A stretch of DNA of 64,000 nucleotides from Druceiella hillmani (taxonomy: Eukaryota > Arthropoda > Insecta > Lepidoptera > Hepialidae). This document shows, piece after piece, positions 58,030 through 64,000 of the stretch (positions are counted from its first letter, which is position 1; every line of letters starts with the position of its first letter). The translations under genes were made by a program, and so were the position numbers. Under the pieces are notes generated by a model, which did no database searches, was not told where the DNA came from, and saw only the letters and a program-made list of their open reading frames with translations. The stretch is from the NCBI GenBank assembly GCA_039881145.1, contig JAYKKI010000052.1, positions 11,043,001 to 11,107,000 of the forward strand, written 5' to 3'.

Positions 58030-58640
58030 GTCAAAGATGCAATTTCTATGATTCTGTTTTACATTTTTTTTCTAGAAATATGCTTTAAATAAATTCAGTT
58101 TGATGCACAGAGTCACCTCTGTGAATAATACATACGTTTTTGTTTTAAACCATATACATATAAACAGTGTAACAAAAATGCCTCTGTTGTTCATACTGCG
58201 CATTAAACTGAATAGAAAATATTATGACGGTTTTCAATCGTTTTTGGAAAATTCACTGTCAAATTTAGGATTCGAATGAAAAGGATATTTTCATTTTCCT
58301 CCAGAAATATGCTTTAAATAAATCGAGTTTGATGCACAGAATCACCTCTATGAATAATACATACCTTCTTTGTTTTAAACTATATACATATAAAAAGTGT
58401 AACAAAAATGCCTCTGTTGTTCATACTGTGCATTAAACTTAATAGAAAATATTATGACGGTTTTCAATCGTTTTTGGAAAATTCCTTGTCAAATTTAGGA
58501 TTCGAATGAAAAGGATATTTATATTTATAACAGAAACACGCTGCAAATATAAGTACTCAAATTTATTCATAGAATCACCTGTTTGAAACGTATTTATACG
58601 ACCTTTGTTATAACCTGTATAAGTTTTTACATGCCTCATG
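58030..58640 (+). repeat. 229-bp tandem repeat, 2.5 units
   Basis: AGAAATATGCTTTAAATAAA at 58,074 and 58,303 (period 229), with a third diverged start at 58,532 (AGAAACACGCTGCAAAT). Units 1 and 2 share AACAAAAATGCCTCTGTTG, TTATGACGGTTTTCAATCG and AGGATTCGAATGAAAAGG with few differences. The family has a single dispersed copy at 51,640-51,790. Confidence 0.85.
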
Positions 58641-59389
58641 AGTGAAAATTTTTAGGTTCAAGTACGAAAATATACGTGGAAACCAATGTCTTTGAATTTT
58701 TAAATTCCAAATTGAATGCTAATTAATTTATTTACGTACAAAATTCATTTGTGTGAATTCGACTTGAAACAAGCATGTTGTGACCATCATACACTATTGA
58801 ACTAGCTTGTTGACAAGTCTAGACACTACTTCTATCCTCACTTCTGCAGCGTTGTTCTGTCATAAGTTTCCGTAACGCTATCAAAAACGATTTACAACCG
58901 ACGATGAAATAAATAGTTTCCCATCAGAACCTTTTCGGTTTTATAATGATTTTAGGTTTCAACAGGTCATTGTAATGAGACTCGTTTATTTACTCGGGAA
59001 AACTAATAGAAAAAGCTGGCTTTAAAAAAAAAAAATTTTGAATTGATGCCCCCGAAAGTAAAGGGCTAATGATAAATGCAGTATTAGCCCATTATACTGA
59101 GATTTTAATTTTCAGTCTCACAGACCAACTTTCTTTTCTATCGGCTTAGTTACATTTTGCTAAATTTGATGCTTTAAAATAAACAAAATCTTAACAATTA
59201 GAACTCTTTATGAACTGAAATTCATATTTAGTAACAAAATCCAAATTAAAAAAAAAGGAAAACTTGATATTTCGTTTACTGAAAAACCATTACGTTAAAA
59301 TAACAATGACATAAAAAACATTTAACATTCCTTTGTGGACGTCACATCGTAAATAAACAATTGACTCGAGTTATATTTGAAAATAATTG
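58641..59389. other. Unannotated AT-rich stretch
   Basis: Contains short A-runs; no repeats or genes recognised. Confidence 0.45.
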
Positions 59390-59745
59390 AAATTGCTTTG
59401 TCGTCGAGTGATGCAACTCGTCGCTTTCATTTCGTAGCAATGTCGGCTGTTTATTAACTCGCATTTGTAAGAATTCGCCGTGCGTTTGATAATTTCAAAC
59501 TGAATGCGAATGCGTCTGTCAAAATTAACAATAACAGGTTATTCTTGGCATTTCAAAGCCGTTGCTTCCTTCTGCGAGGCGAGGCGCCGCTCCCGAGCAA
59601 TATCCATTGTTCGCAAAGTGAATTTCGCCGTGTTTACCTTTCATTCGCGTCATTTCCGCTAATGCGCGCCTTCCAATTTTCAAGTTTGCAAAATCTCGCA
59701 AAATATTCATCAGATCTTTGTTTGAAATTGCTACGTATGATCTAA
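59390..59745. other. Unique island of balanced composition
   Basis: CTTCTGCGAGGCGAGGCGCC, CGCATTTGTAAGAATTCGCC and TTCATTCGCGTCATTTCCGC stand out from the AT-rich flanks. A 75-codon minus frame and a 66-codon plus frame overlap it without recognisable domains. Regulatory DNA or untranslated exon possible. Confidence 0.35.
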
Positions 59746-59995
59746 CGAACATGGTTAAATGGCTGATGTCTTACTGTACATAAGACACATGGCATTATTA
59801 AACGGTATCAACAGTCAAATACTCGTAGTAGTTAACACAATAGTGTTTTTATGGCATCATCAACTGTGGGATCCAGCTTGATCCAGGACGACAGTGATTT
59901 GAAAAATAAAATGTTTCACGTTTAATATTTAAAAATAAAATGAAATTACGTAATTTCGATTTAATAAATATTTATGGCAATATGGGAATAAGACA

Positions 59996-60455
59996 AAGGT
60001 ATAAGAAGCTAATAAGGACTCTTGTGCCGAACTGGTTTAAGAATGTACCAATAATTCACGAGTATACAATATCAATGTATAATTTAAGTATACTAAATTA
60101 TACGCTAATATTGTACATTCGTAAAAGAAATTAAATTTTTACAATTTAATTTTCCCATATGGACAATGGTACACATGTATTATTTTGCTAAGGAATACCT
60201 TAGTTTCCATCTTTTTATATTTGGTGAAAGTTACTTCAAAATTAGTACTACTTCTTCAGGAGTTGCTTAAGTGATACTTAAATTATATAATAAATAATAT
60301 AATAATACTTAAATTATACACTGATAATAATACTTAAATTATACAAATAATACTTAAACTATATACTCGTGAATGTAATGATATACGAGTACCAATGGTA
60401 CTCGTATATCATTAAACCAGTTCGGCTTAAAATTCTTTATTGGTATCTTATACCT
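59996..60455. repeat. Foldback: inverted arms of about 50-90 bp
   Basis: The left arm contains AAAGGTATAAGA, GCCGAACTGGTTT and TTCACGAGTATA (59,996-60,070). On the other strand the right arm (60,361-60,455) reads AAAGGTATAAGA, GCCGAACTGGTTT and TTCACGAGTATA in the same order. The right arm is interrupted by a palindrome (next entry). The loop holds several AATACTTAAATTATA repeats. Probably a non-autonomous foldback or a decayed inverted duplication; no target duplication was found. Confidence 0.7.
60377..60413. repeat. Near-perfect 37-nt palindrome
   Basis: 18-nt arms (60377-60394 and 60396-60413; arm AATGATATACGAGTACCA) are exact reverse complements around one central base. The palindrome sits inside the right arm of the foldback and is missing from the left arm, so it was added or lost after the foldback formed. 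Confidence 0.85.
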
Positions 60456-61332
60456 TTTTTTTACTCATAAATTGTCGTATTTTTAGTGGTTCGAAATTGT
60501 GTGTACGTAAATGCATTTTATTTGCAATCGTTTTGCAATGATTCTGAAGACAAGGATAAGTTTTGGCGAACAGTGAAGATTGGTAAAATGTTGATTATTT
60601 AAAAAAATGTTTCAATGAATCTTTATACATTAATGTTTAATATTTTGGTTCAATTGGATTTTTGCTACCTTAAAAGTTCAATTTGGATAAAGTTATCCAA
60701 AAGTAATTTAAACCAATCCCGCGTTCGTAACTTTGACAGCCGATAGGGCCTTTTAAGGTGACGAGAAACTTGTTGAACGAATTTGAAACCGTTTTTTTTT
60801 TGCGACTAAACCGTTTTTTTACGAAGCAACATTTCGTGCGTCGGTGGCGACGTCTTATCCGGTATTTTTTGTGAAAGGAATTCCAGCGGAGCTTACGGCG
60901 GGCGCGTCGCGGCTCAACTTTCGTATTAAGCCTTCTAGCTTTCATTGTTGGCTTGTTTAATCTATACGCATATATCTCTGTGACGCAGGGACTGGTGAGA
61001 CTAGGCACTATGTTTATGTCGAAATGTTTTTTTTTTCGTAGCGTTATGTAGTAGATTTCAGCGGGAGTTCACGGTTACAACGAGGACTATGTAGATAATA
61101 TAGGGGAGGCTGAAGCAAGTGGGGCGCAGGGTAAATTCTGACAAAGCAATATTTCTTTGTTTTAAACCTCCCTTTCCATCTTGAGACACTGTCACATGGT
61201 TGTTCTTGGCTATACAGTACTGAATTAAAAAAACAAAGTCGTTGGTAAAACCAAAAGTGTTCACGCTGCGTTTTTTATTGTTTATTAAATAAACAATTGT
61301 AAGTTAAATTAAAAAAAGTTAAAAGCAGCACA
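60456..61332. other. Unannotated stretch with one basic frame
   Basis: A 112-codon minus-strand frame (61008 to 60670) is rich in Arg and Lys (RRARRKLRWNS, RRRHRRTK) and covers a patch less AT-rich than its flanks (60,820-60,930). I recognise no domain and see no splice or promoter support. A 68-codon minus frame at 61264-61058 is likewise unassigned. Confidence 0.35.
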
Positions 61333-61463
61333 GAACAAAGTAAAAGAGGAAAAAGATCCGCACAAAACGGAGATTGAATAAAGAGTTTTGTAGAAAATTG
61401 TTTATAAAAATTAAACTATTTTTTAAATCATTGTGAAAATCAACAGGCTCCTATTCTGATAGT
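61333..61463 (+). repeat. Dispersed repeat family, copy 2
   Basis: AAAGATCCGCACAAAACGG, AGAAAATTGTTTATAAAAAT, TTAAATCATTGTGAAAATCA and CTCCTATTCTGATAG parallel 39,684-39,806; part is repeated inverted at 44,452-44,516. Confidence 0.7.
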
Positions 61464-61696
61464 CCGATTCATAGAAACAGAATTACCAAAATCAGTGAAG
61501 GATTACGACCTGTAGCGTATGCTCATATGTCCATACGTACAGAACAATGGTCTCAGAAATATGTAATTTTTAAGGCAAATTTAGATCATAATAAGTATTT
61601 AAAATAATTAAAAGATAATATCTTTTTAGTGGAAATATGGAAGATTAAAAGTTGATTTTTTGGTTACTTATGTTTATAAACGGTAACATTAGTCGT

Positions 61697-61780
61697 TAAT
61701 TTATTTTCATAGCAATAAAAGGTGATATCAACAAATTAAAAAAATAAATTTATTTTCATAGCAATAAAGGTGACACAAGG
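61697..61780. repeat. 49-bp duplication, 2 units
   Basis: AATTTATTTTCATAGCAATA at 61,698 and 61,747, each followed by AAAGGTGA. Confidence 0.75.
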
Positions 61781-62289
61781 TTTACATGTTGATAATATTT
61801 ATAGCAAAATAATGAGCAATATATGAATTATCTACCGATAGTTAAAATAATTATTCATAATGTTTGAAGAACTTTCAAATCATATACTGACTTTATTGCA
61901 AACGAAAAGTTTATGATAATTAGTTTTTTTCAGATAATGTTTTGAAAATTGCGGATTCACATCTATTGGACATATAGTTCCAGAGATTACCGCAAACAAA
62001 CAAATAACAACAAACTTTTACGGATTTATAAATTAGTGTAGACAAATAAATGTTTTATTTCAATTAACGTATTATCGGACGACTAAAGTTTAGCGAAAAT
62101 GTGAATTATAATTTTTCTTAAAATTCCATTTTCAGAATAAATAAACATAATGAAATATTTTTTTTATTCATTTATTTTGAACTTATTGATTCAGTTTAAA
62201 GATATGGAACAAACATGCCGTATGCTTAACGAGAGTATTTGACCGCTTTTTACGCACTTAGTATTAATACTTAATGTGTTATCTAAACG
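61781..62289. other. Unannotated AT-rich stretch
   Basis: Nothing recognised. Confidence 0.45.
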
Positions 62290-62690
62290 GTTGTTTGCTC
62301 GACTCCGTTTTCATTATCATACATCACGCGTTCCCAGGAAACGTACGATTTTCTACTCGGCACTGTCCGTTCTCAGCCGTCGCTGACAATGGACTCCTTT
62401 ATTCTCACGAGCATTCACATTAAACCGCATTTCTTTCATCTGCGTCCGCGGTCTCCGACAATAGGACGGTGGTGTAATAAAATGCCAGCGTACGATTGCA
62501 TAGGAAGAACAGCGATTGTTACGAGGCAGGATGTGACTTTATTGTCCTTTGGAGACGATAATTTGCGTATCTCGTGGACGCGGCACTTGTCGATCTGTCA
62601 GAAAGTGTTCGGGGTATTTACGATCTGCGATAATGTATCGCCCTATTTATTATACTCTGTAACATCCGATCAATTTAAATAAGGTGTTAA
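62290..62690. other. Unique island of balanced composition
   Basis: About 400 bp with markedly more GC than the flanks (TCCGTTCTCAGCCGTCGC, GCGTCCGCGGTCTCCGAC, TCTCGTGGACGCGGCAC) plus ATTGTCCTTTGGAG, which resembles a Sox-type site. A 97-codon plus frame (62389-62682) crosses it and ends at a stop, but I recognise no domain, so coding is uncertain. The best candidate in the window for conserved non-coding or small-exon DNA, along with 10.9-11.3 kb. Confidence 0.4.
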
Positions 62691-63589
62691 AGATACAAGG
62701 ACTATCAGCAAAGACCTTTGCTGATAGCCAACCTGAAGATCTTGTAATACAACGAAACCTAGGTCGTGGTAAAGAAATTAAAGAAAGTAGAAATAATACT
62801 ACATCAGGTAGTTTCATTTCATTGTGAAAAATTAATTTCTACAAAAGTAACGCCAAATATATTCAAAGTTTATCATTGATAAGTTTTACAAGAATTTGAA
62901 TAGGGTCTGTTGTCACAATAAAAACTTCGCCTTTACCTTTCGTGCTACTCGTACATCTTCATTATCGAACCGACATTCGTGACATGTTGTCGTGACAAAA
63001 TCGTTTGATTGGCATTCGTTGTCGCCCAAACCCAACAAATTTTTGTGACATGAGACGAATCCATTGGCCATACCTATCGCGATAACGCGAATATTCGCCG
63101 AAGTTCGATAGTATGGCCGTATGTTTGCAGATGTCAAGTAATGCTAAATTGTAATTGTAAGTACAACGGTTTTTAAAACGATACTACGTTTTAACACAGT
63201 TCGATTCTTCAGAAGACATTCGAAAAGAGATGGAATTTAATCTATCGTTAACGTTACAATACCTAACGTCAGAGTTGGATAAGTCCTAGTTACCAATTAT
63301 GTATTCCGTGCCTATTTCGTCTGCCTCCTCTTACAGTCGTATCCCTCAATGCTGAATATCGTAATTTCCTCCATCGAAAACCTTTTCACGATATCAGGTA
63401 CCAATTCCTGTTTTTAGCGGTACGCATGGGTGGTAATATCAAAAGTGTCGTATTAGGCTTTATCGTGTTTGTCTTTTTCCTTCCGCTTTGCCATTGGAAA
63501 TTAGTTTTTTCAGACCGTCACTTCTTTTGCGTACAATATGTTTATAATATTTTAGAGCCTTTACAAAGTAAATGATTGACAGTTTTTTT
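62691..63589. other. Unannotated stretch
   Basis: A short inverted pair (TATCAGCAAAG and CTTTGCTGATA, about 62,703-62,728) forms an 11-bp hairpin. A 74-codon minus frame (63137 to 62913) with Cys/His residues (TTCHECRF) lies in a less AT-rich patch, but no known domain is complete. Confidence 0.4.
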
Positions 63590-63875
63590 CAAATTTTTAT
63601 TTCTTGAGGGATTGTGTTGGTCTCCTATGTCTCCAGATCCATATTTCCAGTCTCGAATGCAATAGCATTAATCTCCAGCTAAGTATTCATACATTTGCAG
63701 TCAGATGCTGTTAATCTCCATGTCTCAGCACAATAAAAAATGAACTTGATAAGTTGGAACGGAAATTGCACTATGAACGTTTCGTATATACTACATATAG
63801 ATTCCTTGTGATAAGTTAAAACGGAAATTGCACTATGAACATTTCGTGTATAGGTGTCTACACATAGACGTAATA
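63590..63875 (-). pseudogene. LINE reverse transcriptase C-terminal remnant (minus strand)
   Basis: On the minus strand one frame reads YETFIVQFPFQLIKFIFY, CAETWRLTASDCKCMNT, stop, LEINAIAFETGNMDLET, stop, ETNTIPQEIK. The CAETW motif, followed by a basic/acidic helix and a NAM-RRS-like stretch, is the post-palm region of insect LINE ORF2 (usually YGAETW, EM..LRRS). The upstream part is duplicated in tandem with a ~63-bp period (AACGGAAATTGCACTATGAA at about 63,759 and 63,822). Stops make it dead. Confidence 0.7.
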
Positions 63876-64000
63876 TTGGTACATAGTGTTTCTTTAAAAT
63901 CTTTTTTCTAATAATGTTTTTCTCTGTAAAAATTTGCTGCTTAACTCGTTCTTCTCAGGCATGAAAATGTCGTGAATGTCTCTAAAATACTTTGTTAATT
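63876..64000. other. Window edge
   Basis: Nothing recognised. The minus-strand LINE may continue from here with unreadable sequence. Confidence 0.3.

Noticed and set aside
60670..61008. 112-codon Arg/Lys-rich frame (minus) as a ribosomal or nuclear protein
   Set aside because: No recognisable family signature, poly-Lys/Phe stretch from A/T runs, no splice or promoter evidence. Left as an unassigned frame.
62913..63137. Zinc-finger protein fragment because of Cys/His residues
   Set aside because: CHECRF and other Cys/His do not form a C2H2 or other complete pattern; the frame is only 74 codons.

Overview
The window is AT-rich eukaryotic DNA with no intact protein-coding gene, RNA gene or exon structure that I can defend. 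Transposon remnants of three DNA-transposon superfamilies (mariner, piggyBac, hAT), many decayed non-LTR retrotransposon 3' ends, long (TA)n tracts and extensive tandem arrays fit an arthropod, most likely an insect with a repeat-rich genome. I cannot name the order or species from sequence alone. Nothing looks bacterial, viral or organellar, and no CRISPR, operon or riboswitch structure is present. The open frames available are short, repeat-driven (the period is a multiple of 3) or pieces of dead reverse transcriptase and transposase.

Layout: 1-1390 holds an inverted-repeat cluster abutting a decayed LINE reverse transcriptase end. 1.4-7.9 kb has microsatellites, a (TA)n-cored palindrome, a recent four-copy 183-bp repeat and a LINE tail split by about 1 kb. 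7,893-10,880 is a 130-bp satellite of 23 units with no visible indels and a higher-order pattern. 10.9-11.3 kb is a CpG-rich unique island. 14,007-14,674 is an internally deleted piggyBac-like element with TTAA duplications. 15.85-16.43 kb is a minus-strand LINE end. 16.7-18.7 kb has two minisatellites. 18,997-20,135 is a hAT-like non-autonomous element. 23.8-34.4 kb is the dominant feature, a satellite of about 10.6 kb with 154/157-bp and 106-bp units in a 420-bp trimeric higher-order repeat, homogeneous in the middle and decayed at both edges. 37.5-38.5 kb is a 67-bp minisatellite. 42.4-44.5 kb has a LINE end and a dead mariner with both termini. 45-51 kb carries more LINE ends, microsatellites and a 32-bp minisatellite. 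53.3-58.6 kb is a run of short tandem duplications of several families. 60.0-60.5 kb is a foldback with a near-perfect palindrome. The window ends in another minus-strand LINE remnant.

Roughly a third of the window is tandem repeat. Six islands of more balanced base composition (about 10.9, 22.9, 36.9, 52.9, 59.4 and 62.3 kb) match none of the repeats I recognised; they are the best candidates for conserved regulatory DNA in a gene desert or very long intron, but composition alone is the evidence. I found no undescribed protein system. The most distinctive things are the two satellites with higher-order structure, the palindromes around (TA)n arrays, and the well-delimited piggyBac and hAT derivatives.
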